Assembly: GCA_900768875.1 (NCBI GenBank)
Contig: CAAGEP010000004.1
Span: 62,001 to 126,000 of the forward strand
Length of the DNA stretch: 64,000 nucleotides
Direction: 5' to 3'
From: Alphaproteobacteria bacterium
GTDB taxonomy: Bacteria; Pseudomonadota; Alphaproteobacteria; CAAGCB01; CAG-977
A model generated the notes under the pieces. That model did not search any database and had not been told where the DNA came from. It saw nothing but the letters and a program-made list of their open reading frames with translations. A program made the translations under genes and the position numbers. Each line of letters starts with the position of its first letter. Positions within the stretch are counted from its first letter, which is position 1. This document shows, in pieces, positions 18,116 to 26,560 of the stretch.

Positions 18116-18258
18116 GATTTCTCCTTAAAAAATGAGAGTGTGAAAACGAAATTTTTTCTGTTATAGCACAACTTGTCCGAAACAAAAAATATAAAAGGTT
18201 GAGAGTTTGAAAAAAATGTGCCAAAGTGCCGTATCTTTGGACAACAAGGGGGCTTTTC

Positions 18259-18693
18259 ATGGGCAAACTGGTTCAATTCGCGTGTAATGAGTGCGATTTC
18301 GCGTTTACGGGAAAATTCGGAATCGGCAAAACCGACTTGGCGCTGGGAACGCAAAATTTCGCGTCCGAGGAAGAACGCGAAGTCGGCGTCAATTTTTCCC
18401 AATACATTGTGGACAATCCGCACGAAGTCGGCTTCATCCGCGAATTCATCCGCAAACACCGCCCCGTCATTTTGAAAACGTGGGAACACCAGCCTTATGT
18501 CTGTCCGCATTGCTTCAGACTTTACAATCGCTTCACCTACCACTTTTTATACAAAGGCGGCGATTTCAAGCCCGACTTCACCTGCTTGGACTGCGGGCGG
18601 ACTCTGGTCAAGTTGGATTTGACCAAAGCGATTGTCTGTCCGAAGTGCAAACACGGACAGCTGGACGTTGCTCGCGTTGATGAATGGAACTGA
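18259..18693 (+). CDS. Zinc-ribbon protein of unknown function
   Basis: Protein of 144 residues with four CxxC pairs: CNEC near the N-terminus, CPHC, CLDC and CPKC in the second half, consistent with two zinc ribbons. The middle (VGFIREFIRKHRPVILKTWE) is helical. The start at 18259 follows a GGGGG run; an earlier in-frame ATG at 18226 lacks a site. The stop precedes ispH by two bases, so it is translationally linked to ispH-thrB. A role in nucleic-acid binding or as a small accessory factor is a guess. Confidence 0.75.
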   Translation: MGKLVQFACNECDFAFTGKFGIGKTDLALGTQNFASEEEREVGVNFSQYIVDNPHEVGFIREFIRKHRPVILKTWEHQPYVCPHCFRLYNRFTYHFLYKGGDFKPDFTCLDCGRTLVKLDLTKAIVCPKCKHGQLDVARVDEWN

Positions 18694-18695
18694 CG

Positions 18696-19646
18696 ATGAC
18701 TGAAAAGACGCCTTTGACGGTATTGCTTGCTTCGCCGCGCGGATTTTGCGCGGGGGTGACGCGCGCGGTGCGAATTGTGTCGCTGGCTTTGCAAAAATTC
18801 GGCACGCCCGTTTATGTGCGCCACGAAATCGTGCATAACAAATACGTCGTCGAAAAATTGGCAAGCCAAGGCGCGGTGTTCGTCAACGAATTGGACGAAG
18901 TCCCCGACGGCGCGGTCGTCATTTTTTCCGCGCACGGCGTTCCGCTCTCCGTGGTCGAGGAAGCCAAACGCCGCGGTCTGACGACGCTTGACGCGACGTG
19001 TCCTTTGGTCGAAAAAGTCCACAAGGAAGCGCTGAAAAACTATCGCGAAGGACGCAAAACCCTGCTCATCGGGCATAAGGGACATCCCGAAGTCATCGGT
19101 ACGATGGGGCAAATTCCCGAAACGGAAATCAAGCTGATTTCCGACGCCGACGAAATCAGGACGATTCCCGCCGATTGGGCGGACAAGCTGGGCTATGTGA
19201 CGCAAACGACGCTGTCCTTGGACGAAACGGCGCAAATGCTGGAAACCCTGCGCAAGACGTTTCCCGATTTGGTCAAACCGCACGACAACGATATTTGCTA
19301 TGCGACGACGAACCGCCAGCGCGCGGTCAAAGCGATTGCCGCAAAGTGCGATTTGCTGATGGTCATCGGATCGCCGAATTCGTCAAATTCAAAACGATTG
19401 GTCGAAGTCGCGAAAGAAGCGGGCTGTTCCCGTTCGATTCTGGTGCAAAGAGCGGCGGAAATCGATTGGAACGCTTTGAACGGCGTCAAAGTGCTGGGGT
19501 TGACCGCGGGGGCTTCCGCGCCCGAAGAATTGGTAACCGAAGTCATTTCCGCCGTTGCCGAACACTTTGCCATCACTTTGTCCGAACACGTCGAAACCGA
19601 GGAAAAAGTCCGCTTTCCCCTGCCGCACAGATTGACGGACGATTGA
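18696..19646 (+). CDS. ispH: 4-hydroxy-3-methylbut-2-enyl diphosphate reductase
   Basis: Last enzyme of the MEP isoprenoid pathway, a [4Fe-4S] reductase making IPP and DMAPP. Three cluster cysteines are in context: SPRGFCAGVTRAV, DATCPLVEKVH and NDICYATTNRQ. HEIVHN, SAHGVP, GHPEVIGTMGQ, TQTTLS and GSPNSSNSKRL are all present. Start 18696 is chosen over 18684 because the family begins shortly before LTVLLASPRGFC. It lies between the zinc-ribbon gene and thrB with almost no gaps. Confidence 0.97.
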   Translation: MTEKTPLTVLLASPRGFCAGVTRAVRIVSLALQKFGTPVYVRHEIVHNKYVVEKLASQGAVFVNELDEVPDGAVVIFSAHGVPLSVVEEAKRRGLTTLDATCPLVEKVHKEALKNYREGRKTLLIGHKGHPEVIGTMGQIPETEIKLISDADEIRTIPADWADKLGYVTQTTLSLDETAQMLETLRKTFPDLVKPHDNDICYATTNRQRAVKAIAAKCDLLMVIGSPNSSNSKRLVEVAKEAGCSRSILVQRAAEIDWNALNGVKVLGLTAGASAPEELVTEVISAVAEHFAITLSEHVETEEKVRFPLPHRLTDD

Positions 19647-19647
19647 A

Positions 19648-20616
19648 ATGGCGGTTTACACGCGCGTATCCCCCGAACAGCTTGACGACTTTGTCGCCCG
19701 ATACGATATCGGACGCGCGGTGTCGCTGACGGGAATTGCGGGCGGCATTGAAAACACGAACTACTTTTTACGCACAGACCGCGATTTGTATTTGCTGACG
19801 ATTTACGAAAAGCGCGTCAATCCCGCCGAACTGCCGTTCTTTTTGGATTTAATGACACATTTGAAGAAAAACGGCTTGACTTGCCCGTTGCCCGTTTGCG
19901 CCAAAGACGGTAATGCTTTGCAGGACTTGGCGGGCAAAAAAGCGTGCGTCACGACGTTTTTGTCGGGACAGTCGGTTAAGAAAATCAAGCCCGAGCATTG
20001 CCTTGCTTTGGGGCGGGCGATGGCGAAAATGCACGCGGCGGGCGCGGATTTTCCGATGAAGCGCGCGAACGATTTGTCCGTATCGGGCTGGGAAAAGCTG
20101 ATTGCCAAAATCGGCGGGCGCGCGAACGAAATCGCCGACGGATTGTATGACGAGCTTTGTTACGAATTCGACGACATCCGCGCAAAATGGCGCACCGATT
20201 TGCCGACGGGCGTCATTCATGCGGATTTGTTTCCAGACAACGTGTTTTTTACGGCTTCGCGGCTGTCGGGCATTATCGATTTTTACTTTGCCTGCACGGA
20301 CATGTACGCCTACGAACTGGCGATTTGCCTGAACGCATGGTGCTTCGAGCCGCGGGGCTGGGAACTGAACGCGACAAAGTCCGCTTGTTTGATTGCGGGA
20401 TACAACCAAATCCGCCCGCTGTCCGACGACGAAAAGCACGCTTTGCCGCTGTTGGCGCGGGGCAGCGCTTTGCGTTTTTTGCTGACGCGGACGTACGACT
20501 GGCTGAATCGCGACCCGACCGCGCTTGTGACGCCCAAAGACCCGACCGAGTATTTGAAAAAACTGCGCTTTCACCACGGGGTCAAGAGCTTCGGCGAATA
20601 CGGTTTTTTCGGGTAA
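19648..20616 (+). CDS. thrB: Homoserine kinase, ThrB2 type (aminoglycoside-kinase fold)
   Basis: Kinase of 322 residues phosphorylating homoserine in threonine synthesis. It is the APH-fold type common in Alphaproteobacteria, not the GHMP type. Signature blocks are GGIENTNYFLRT, LTIYEKRVNPAELPFFLDLM, the catalytic GVIHADLFPDNVFF and the metal-binding GIIDFYFACTD. The start is one base after the ispH stop. The conserved ispH-thrB neighbourhood supports the call. Confidence 0.94.
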   Translation: MAVYTRVSPEQLDDFVARYDIGRAVSLTGIAGGIENTNYFLRTDRDLYLLTIYEKRVNPAELPFFLDLMTHLKKNGLTCPLPVCAKDGNALQDLAGKKACVTTFLSGQSVKKIKPEHCLALGRAMAKMHAAGADFPMKRANDLSVSGWEKLIAKIGGRANEIADGLYDELCYEFDDIRAKWRTDLPTGVIHADLFPDNVFFTASRLSGIIDFYFACTDMYAYELAICLNAWCFEPRGWELNATKSACLIAGYNQIRPLSDDEKHALPLLARGSALRFLLTRTYDWLNRDPTALVTPKDPTEYLKKLRFHHGVKSFGEYGFFG

Positions 20617-20630
20617 ACCGAAAATCGTTG

Positions 20631-20659
20631 TTGTCAATGTCCGCTAAATTTGTTAGATA
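20631..20659 (+). promoter_or_regulatory. Promoter for tRNA-Leu
   Basis: TTGTCA at 20631-20636, 17-base spacer, TAGATA at 20654-20659, ten bases before the tRNA 5' end. Confidence 0.65.
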
Positions 20660-20669
20660 AGGGAATAAC

Positions 20670-20756
<87 letters not shown>

Positions 20757-20761
20757 AACTT

Positions 20762-20788
20762 CGCCCCTTGCCGCAAGGGGCGTTTTTG
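20762..20788 (+). terminator. Terminator after tRNA-Leu
   Basis: CGCCCCTTG/CAAGGGGCG hairpin with a CCG loop and TTTTT. The radical SAM gene begins 14 bases later, so it needs read-through or a promoter hidden here. Confidence 0.88.
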
Positions 20789-20801
20789 TTAAGGAGGATT
20801 T

Positions 20802-22238
20802 ATGCCTTCGGTTCACTTCGTTTATCCTCCGTCCCCTTTGTTTCAGCGCGGCGAAGACCGTTGCCAGTCCAATATTTCCGCTTCGACCGCGACGACGGTT
20901 CGCGCCTGCAACGATTTGGGCGAAGGCGCGGCGGTTCTGCGGAATCTGGGCTATGCCGTTTCGGTGAAAGACTATCAGACCGAAGGGCTGACAACCGCCG
21001 ATTTGCTGAACGATTTGGACGGTATCGACGTTTTGTTCGTCAGCACGACCAACGCGACAATCTTTGACGATTTGAAAATCGTCCGAACGGTCAAGGAAAA
21101 ATTCCCCAAGCTGGTCGTCATTCTGAAAGGCGCGATATTTTTCAATCCCGAAGACGGACTTATCGCCCAGTTGGATTTGACGGATGTCGATTACCTTGTC
21201 GGCGGGGAATCGGATTTCATCATCGGCGGGCTGATGACGGCGCATTATCACGGCGGCGCGTATCCCGACGGAATCTTGTATAAAAAAGACGGGCGGTGGC
21301 TGAAAACGGATTTTTCCAAATGGCATGAAGACTTGGACGCTTTACCGTTTCCCGCGCGCGATTTGATGAACAACGCGCTTTACATCCGCCCCGACACGCA
21401 GGAACCGCAGGCGACCATCGCAACGTCGCGCGGGTGTCCGTCAAAATGCCTGTTTTGCCTGACGCCGCATATCTCGGGGCGCAAACTGCGTCTGCGGTCG
21501 CCCGAAAGCATTTATGCGGAAATGAAAGAATGTTTCGATAAATACAATATCCGCAACTTCTTTTTCAAATCGGACACGTTCACTTACGACAAAGCGTGGA
21601 CAATCAAGCTGTGCGATTTGATTTTACAATCGGATTTAAAGGGCAAAATCGCGTGGGTCGCCAATTCCCGCGTCAATCCGATAGACCTTGAAACCCTGCA
21701 AAAAATGAAGCAAGCGGGCTGCTGGCTGGTCGCGTTCGGCTTTGAATCGGGCAGTCCCGACACTTTGCAAAAAGCGCGCAAAGGAACGACCGTCGAACAA
21801 AACCTTGCCGCCGCGAAAATGGCGAAAAAAGCGGGGCTGAAAATTTACGGGTTTTACCTTATAGGCTTTCCGTGGGAAACGCAGGAGCATTTGCGTCAAA
21901 CGGCGGCGCTGATGAAAAAAATCAACGCCGATTTCGTGGAACTGCACCTTGCCACGCCGTTTTACGGAACGGAACTGTACGACTTGGCGAAACAAGACGG
22001 CTTGATTGACGAAACCGTGCTGGGCAAAGATTACTTCAACGCGCCGACAATCGGCACGAATTTCCTGTCTATCAAGGATTTGCAGGATTTCCGCAAACGC
22101 ACTTTGCTGAAGTATCACTTGCGCCCGTCGTATGTCTTGAAAAAACTGTTCCAAGCGGCGTTTCATCCGCGCGTTTTGAAAAATTACGGCCGCTTCGGGT
22201 TTAAGCTGCTGGCGGATTGCTTGAAGCGCGGCTCCTAA
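20802..22238 (+). CDS. B12-binding-type radical SAM protein, substrate unknown
   Basis: Protein of 478 residues. Residues 1-150 resemble a cobalamin-binding Rossmann domain (VLRNLGYAVSVKDYQTEGL, IDVLFVSTTNATIF, VDYLVGGESDF) but lack a clear DxHxxG base-off motif. Residues 205-400 are the radical SAM barrel, with the cluster motif CPSKCLFC at 212, 216 and 219. The C-terminal helical tail (FVELHLATPFYGTELYDLAK) is common in class B methyltransferase-like enzymes. Strong GGAGG site. It follows the tRNA-Leu terminator; no neighbour reveals the substrate. Confidence 0.85.
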   Translation: MPSVHFVYPPSPLFQRGEDRCQSNISASTATTVRACNDLGEGAAVLRNLGYAVSVKDYQTEGLTTADLLNDLDGIDVLFVSTTNATIFDDLKIVRTVKEKFPKLVVILKGAIFFNPEDGLIAQLDLTDVDYLVGGESDFIIGGLMTAHYHGGAYPDGILYKKDGRWLKTDFSKWHEDLDALPFPARDLMNNALYIRPDTQEPQATIATSRGCPSKCLFCLTPHISGRKLRLRSPESIYAEMKECFDKYNIRNFFFKSDTFTYDKAWTIKLCDLILQSDLKGKIAWVANSRVNPIDLETLQKMKQAGCWLVAFGFESGSPDTLQKARKGTTVEQNLAAAKMAKKAGLKIYGFYLIGFPWETQEHLRQTAALMKKINADFVELHLATPFYGTELYDLAKQDGLIDETVLGKDYFNAPTIGTNFLSIKDLQDFRKRTLLKYHLRPSYVLKKLFQAAFHPRVLKNYGRFGFKLLADCLKRGS

Positions 22239-22307
22239 CCGAAAGGCCGTGTTGTCGTTTCTTTCCCGCGCGTCTATATTTTCCCGACACGGGAAAGGAG
22301 GAGAATC

Positions 22308-23228
22308 ATGTCCAAAAAAACACTGCATTTGAATGCGGGATGGAACATGGACGCTTTGGGTTTTTGCCTGTGGAACATCGGACAGAAACCCAGCGCGTTC
22401 GGCACGGACACCGATTTCCTGCGTTATGCGTACGATGCGGGTTTCCGCATTTTCGATGCCGCGGAAAGCTACGGCAAAGGCGGTGCGGAGGAAGTCGCGG
22501 GCGAAGCGTTCCGGGATTGCCGCGATTCGGTAAAGCTCGGTTCAAAAGTGTCCCCCGCATTGCTTGATCCGGACGACGTGTACGGCAGCGTTATTCGCGC
22601 CTGCGACGAAAGTTTACGTCGTCTTCAAACCGATTATGTGGACATGTACACACTTCATTCCCCCGAAAACAGCGAAGATTGGGCTGAAATTCTGGACGCG
22701 TTTTTGGATTTGAAAGAAGACGGCAAAATCAAAAACTTCGGCGTCAGCTATTTCGATGCGGAAGACCTGTCCGAATGGCTGACGTTGGACGGTGCGGAAC
22801 AAACGGCGGTATGCGAAAACTATTTCACTTTAGCTTACAGAAAAGACGAAGCCGATCTGCTTCCCCTGTGCCGGAAAAAAGGAATTCCGCTGATTTCCTA
22901 TCCGCGGTTGGCCATGTATGAAAAAGTGTTCCAAGATTCCGTTCTGAAACGAATCGCAGCCGACAGAGGAGCCACCCCCGCCCAAATCGCATTGGCATGG
23001 CTGTTTTCGCACGCCGGCGTCGGCGCGTTCGTCGCGCCGTCGTCGCATGCGGAAATCCGCGCATACGTCGACAGTTTGAAAATCACGCTCAAATCCGACG
23101 AACTCCAAACCCTTGACGCGCGCTTTCCCCGACCGCCGAAAAACGTTATTCGCCGCGAACGGCGCACATCTTTGCAACAAACGCCCTTGCCGCCGCTTCG
23201 GGGGACGGATTCGCTTTCAAAACACTGA
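22308..23228 (+). CDS. Aldo/keto reductase
   Basis: NADPH-dependent reductase of 306 residues with the AKR (beta/alpha)8 barrel. The catalytic tetrad is visible as FDAAESYGKGG (Asp and Tyr), LGSKVSP (Lys) and MYTLHSPEN (His). PAQIALAWLF and VAPSSHAEIRAYVD are the cofactor-end blocks. The last 30 residues (after FPRPPKN) are basic and unlike the family, and their codons overlap the convergent lipoprotein gene by 83 bases. That suggests a lost stop codon and read-through extension. AAGGAGG site at the start. Confidence 0.9.
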   Translation: MSKKTLHLNAGWNMDALGFCLWNIGQKPSAFGTDTDFLRYAYDAGFRIFDAAESYGKGGAEEVAGEAFRDCRDSVKLGSKVSPALLDPDDVYGSVIRACDESLRRLQTDYVDMYTLHSPENSEDWAEILDAFLDLKEDGKIKNFGVSYFDAEDLSEWLTLDGAEQTAVCENYFTLAYRKDEADLLPLCRKKGIPLISYPRLAMYEKVFQDSVLKRIAADRGATPAQIALAWLFSHAGVGAFVAPSSHAEIRAYVDSLKITLKSDELQTLDARFPRPPKNVIRRERRTSLQQTPLPPLRGTDSLSKH

Positions 23229-23889
23229 CGACGTCCGCGCGGGTCATCCCTGAAAATTTAACCAAAGCAGCTATGTATTCGCCCTTTTGGCTCATGACTT
23301 CGGCCTTGTTTTTCAAAATGAACTCCTCGACCTGCTGTTCGTACGCGTTCCACGCCGAATAAGCCGCGCCTTTTTTCGCCAGATTGACGTGAAATTCATT
23401 GTCGCCGTAAGCGTAGTAGTATCCCAACGGATTGAACTGTGTCGCGAAATCAAACGGCATCCACACGATTCCCAGCACCATTTTGACCAGATTGACGGGC
23501 AGCATCACCGTCGATGTCGGGCTGGTCGTCGCCGCGTCCGCCCCCAAATCCGAAACATCGGAAGAAACACCCGCCGTTTGGCGGCTTGACCAGCTGACGG
23601 AACTTTCGTGCGATGTCATGTTTTTCTGTTTCGGCGGCAAAGGATAAACCAAAATTTCGACGGAATCGTATCCCGCGGCGCGCACCGTCAGATTCATGCC
23701 GACATTTTTCAAGACATGCTCCGTCGCCGTTTCGGAAACAACTTCGCCGTCCTTTAAAATTTGCGCGGGAACGTTCGTGGAAATCAAAATTTCGTCTTTC
23801 GGTTTTTCGTCCGCGCTTTCATAATGGGTCAGCGCGCACCCGCACAGTACCGTCAGTCCGGCCGTTAAAAAAAGCTTTCCGATTCTCAT
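23146..23889 (-). CDS. Lipoprotein with PEGA-like domain
   Basis: Exported lipoprotein of 247 residues: MRIGKLFLTAGLTVLCGC ends in a lipobox (L-C-G-C). An Ig-like PEGA-type segment follows (ISTNVPAQILKDGEVV ... LTVRAAGYDSVEI), then a Ser/Thr/Ala-rich linker and a hydrophobic stretch (VKMVLGIVWMPFDFATQF) with a helical C-terminus. A GGGGG site precedes the ATG. Function unknown. Its 3' end lies under the aldo/keto reductase tail. Confidence 0.75.
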   Translation of the reverse strand: MRIGKLFLTAGLTVLCGCALTHYESADEKPKDEILISTNVPAQILKDGEVVSETATEHVLKNVGMNLTVRAAGYDSVEILVYPLPPKQKNMTSHESSVSWSSRQTAGVSSDVSDLGADAATTSPTSTVMLPVNLVKMVLGIVWMPFDFATQFNPLGYYYAYGDNEFHVNLAKKGAAYSAWNAYEQQVEEFILKNKAEVMSQKGEYIAALVKFSGMTRADVVSVLKANPSPEAAARAFVAKMCAVRGE

Positions 23890-24092
23890 GGCATCCCCCT
23901 TCGGATTGAAATAAAAACATTATACTATGGATTGAAACCAAAAGCCAAGCCCCCGAATCTTTTTTGAAAAAAACAGACTCTTTATGCGGGAAAGGCTTTG
24001 ATTTTTTTTTCAAAGTGTGGCAAATATATTCGTGCTGTAGAATTCAATCGCGTCCGATGGGACGCAAGCTTAACATTTTAAGGAGAAAATAC

Positions 24093-25103
24093 ATGGCAGT
24101 TCGCGTTGCGATTAATGGTTTCGGCCGTATCGGTCGTTTGGCTTTCCGCGCTTTGGCGGAATCCGGTCGTACGGACGTCGACGTCGTTGCGATTAACGAC
24201 CTCGGTTCGCCGAAAGCCAACGCTCATTTGTTGAAATTCGATTCCGTTCACGGTCCTTTCCCCGGTGAAATTTCCGCCACCGACGATTCGATTACCGTCA
24301 ACGGCAAAACCGTCAAAGTCTTGGCTGAACGCGATCCGCACAACCTGCCTTGGAAAGAAATGGACATCGACATCGTCTATGAATGCACGGGCATCTTCAC
24401 CGACGCCGAAAAAGCGAAAGTCCATCTGGAAGCCGGCGCGAAACGCGTTCTGGTCTCCGCTCCGTCCAAAGGCGCCGATCTGACGGTCGTTTACGGCGTC
24501 AACGACGACAAGCTGACGGCTGAACACAAAATCGTTTCCAACGCGTCCTGCACGACGAACTGCTTGTCCCCGGTCGCCAAAGTTTTGAACGAAAACTTCG
24601 GTATCGTCCGCGGCTACATGACGACGATTCACTCCTACACGGGCGATCAGCGCACGGTTGACACGCTGCACAAAGACTTGTACCGCGCCCGCGCCGCCGC
24701 TTTGTCGATGATTCCGACGACGACCGGTGCCGCGAAAGCCGTCGGTCTGGTTCTGCCGGAATTGGCCGGCAAGCTGCAGGGTTCCGCGATTCGCGTTCCG
24801 ACCCCCGACGTTTCCGTCGTCGATCTGAAAGTCGAATTGGCGAAAAACACGACCGAAGAAGAAGTCAACGCCGCGATGAAAGCCGCGTCCGAATCGGGTC
24901 GTCTGAAAGGCATCTTGGGCTACAACGACCTGCCGCTGGTTTCTTCCGACTTCACGCACACGAAGTTCAGCTCGATCTTCCACGCCGACCAGACGAAAGT
25001 CATCGACGGCAACTTCCTGCGCATCCTGAGCTGGTACGACAACGAATGGGGCTTCTCCAACCGTATGTCCGATACCGCCGTTGCGATGTCGAAGTTCATC
25101 TGA
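24093..25103 (+). CDS. gap: Glyceraldehyde-3-phosphate dehydrogenase, type I
   Basis: Glycolytic enzyme of 336 residues. It has the NAD fold VAINGFGRIGRLAFRAL, active-site Cys153 in SNASCTTNCLSPVAK, and WYDNEWGFSNRMSDT at the C-terminus. The start at 24093 has AAGGAG eight bases upstream; an in-frame extension to 23964 has no support. Codons look highly biased, as expected for an abundant protein. pgk follows, separated by a hairpin. Confidence 0.97.
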   Translation: MAVRVAINGFGRIGRLAFRALAESGRTDVDVVAINDLGSPKANAHLLKFDSVHGPFPGEISATDDSITVNGKTVKVLAERDPHNLPWKEMDIDIVYECTGIFTDAEKAKVHLEAGAKRVLVSAPSKGADLTVVYGVNDDKLTAEHKIVSNASCTTNCLSPVAKVLNENFGIVRGYMTTIHSYTGDQRTVDTLHKDLYRARAAALSMIPTTTGAAKAVGLVLPELAGKLQGSAIRVPTPDVSVVDLKVELAKNTTEEEVNAAMKAASESGRLKGILGYNDLPLVSSDFTHTKFSSIFHADQTKVIDGNFLRILSWYDNEWGFSNRMSDTAVAMSKFI

Positions 25104-25120
25104 GGTTTCTAACCGCAAAA

Positions 25121-25153
25121 CGGCTTCCTCCCTCAAAGGAGGGAGCCGCTTTT
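25121..25153 (+). terminator. Hairpin between gap and pgk
   Basis: CGGCTTCCTCCC / GGAGGGAGCCG stem followed by CTTTTGTTT. It could end most transcripts after gap while letting some reach pgk, or stabilise the gap mRNA. Confidence 0.65.
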
Positions 25154-25178
25154 GTTTATCTGCAAGGAAAATAAAAAA

Positions 25179-26369
25179 ATGGCTAAATTCAATACGATTA
25201 AAGATTTGGACGCCAAAGGCAAAGTCGTTTTCGTCCGCGCCGACTTGAACGTCCCGTTCAAAGACGGCAAAGTCACCGACACCACCCGTATCGACCGTTT
25301 CGTCCCGACCGTCAAAGCGTTGACGGACAAAGGCGCGAAAGTCGTCATCGCTTCGCACTTCGGTCGCCCCAAAGGTCAGGTCGTTCCCGAAATGTCGCTG
25401 GGTCAGATTGTGCCCGACGTTGAAAAAGCTTTGGGTCGGAAAATCGTTTTCGTTGACGACTGCATCGGACCGAAAGTCGAATCCGCTATCAAAGCGATGA
25501 AAGACGGCGACGTCGTCATGTTGGAAAACCTGCGCTTTTACGCCGAGGAAGAAAAGAACGATCCCGAATTCGCCGCCAAACTGGCGAAAGACATCGACAT
25601 CTATGTCAACGACGCGTTTTCCTGCGCTCACCGCGCCCACGCGTCCACCGAAGGTATGGCGAAGCTGAAGCCGAACGCCGCCGGTCTGCTGATGCAGGCG
25701 GAACTGGAAGCTTTGGACGCCGCTTTGGGCAACCCCGTTCGTCCCGTTGCCGCGATTGTCGGCGGCGCGAAAGTGTCGACGAAGCTGGATTTGCTGGGCA
25801 ACTTGGTCGCCAAGGTTGACAAGCTGGTCATCGGCGGCGGCATGGCAAACACGTTCCTGTTCGCCAAAGGCGTTGCCGTCGGCACGTCCCTGTGCGAAAA
25901 GGAAATGGCTGACACCGCCCGCGAAATCATGAAAAAGGCGGAAGCCGCAAAATGCGAAATCATTCTGCCCGTCGACGTTGTCGTCGCCAAAGAATTCGCC
26001 GAAAACGCCGAAAACGAAACGGTTGACGTGAACGCGGTTCCCGCCGACATGATGATTCTGGACATCGGTCCGAAATCCGTCGCCGAAGTTGTCAAAAAAC
26101 TGGGCGAATGCAAGACCGTGATTTGGAACGGTCCCGTCGGCGCGTTTGAAATCAAGCCGTTCAACAAAGCGACTTTCGCGATTGCCGAAGCGGTCGCCGA
26201 TTTGACCGCCAAGGGATTGAAATCCATCGGCGGCGGCGGCGATACGGTTTCCGCGCTGAAACACGCGGGCGTCGCCGACAAGCTGTCGTACCTGTCCGCC
26301 GCGGGTGGCGCTTTCCTGGAATGGATGGAAGGCAAAGTCCTGCCGGGCGTCAAAGTTTTGGAAAAATAA
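25179..26369 (+). CDS. pgk: Phosphoglycerate kinase
   Basis: Glycolytic kinase of 396 residues converting 1,3-bisphosphoglycerate and ADP to 3-phosphoglycerate and ATP. Family blocks are VVFVRADLNVPFKDGKV, VVIASHFGRPKG, VNDAFSCAHRAHAS, IVGGAKVSTK, VIWNGPVGAFE and the nucleotide loop SIGGGGDTVSAL. The start at 25179 follows AAGGA; an upstream in-frame start lies in the hairpin. Downstream of gap. Confidence 0.97.
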   Translation: MAKFNTIKDLDAKGKVVFVRADLNVPFKDGKVTDTTRIDRFVPTVKALTDKGAKVVIASHFGRPKGQVVPEMSLGQIVPDVEKALGRKIVFVDDCIGPKVESAIKAMKDGDVVMLENLRFYAEEEKNDPEFAAKLAKDIDIYVNDAFSCAHRAHASTEGMAKLKPNAAGLLMQAELEALDAALGNPVRPVAAIVGGAKVSTKLDLLGNLVAKVDKLVIGGGMANTFLFAKGVAVGTSLCEKEMADTAREIMKKAEAAKCEIILPVDVVVAKEFAENAENETVDVNAVPADMMILDIGPKSVAEVVKKLGECKTVIWNGPVGAFEIKPFNKATFAIAEAVADLTAKGLKSIGGGGDTVSALKHAGVADKLSYLSAAGGAFLEWMEGKVLPGVKVLEK

Positions 26370-26386
26370 GTTTTTTTCAATCGAAA

Positions 26387-26419
26387 GGCCGTCCTTGGAA
26401 ACAAGGGCGGTCTTTTTTT
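26387..26419 (+). terminator. Terminator after pgk
   Basis: GGCCGTCCTTG / CAAGGGCGGTC stem (with GU pairs), GAAA loop and seven T residues. Confidence 0.9.
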
Positions 26420-26560
26420 GTCAAATAAATTCACTTTATTTTCAGTATGTTGTTATTTAAAAACTCATACCTTGCGGAAAAATGTTTTTTTTCTTTTAAA
26501 AACGGGATATAGTGAATCATAAGATTCGTGTGTCCACCGTTGTAAAAGGATGTTTAAAAA

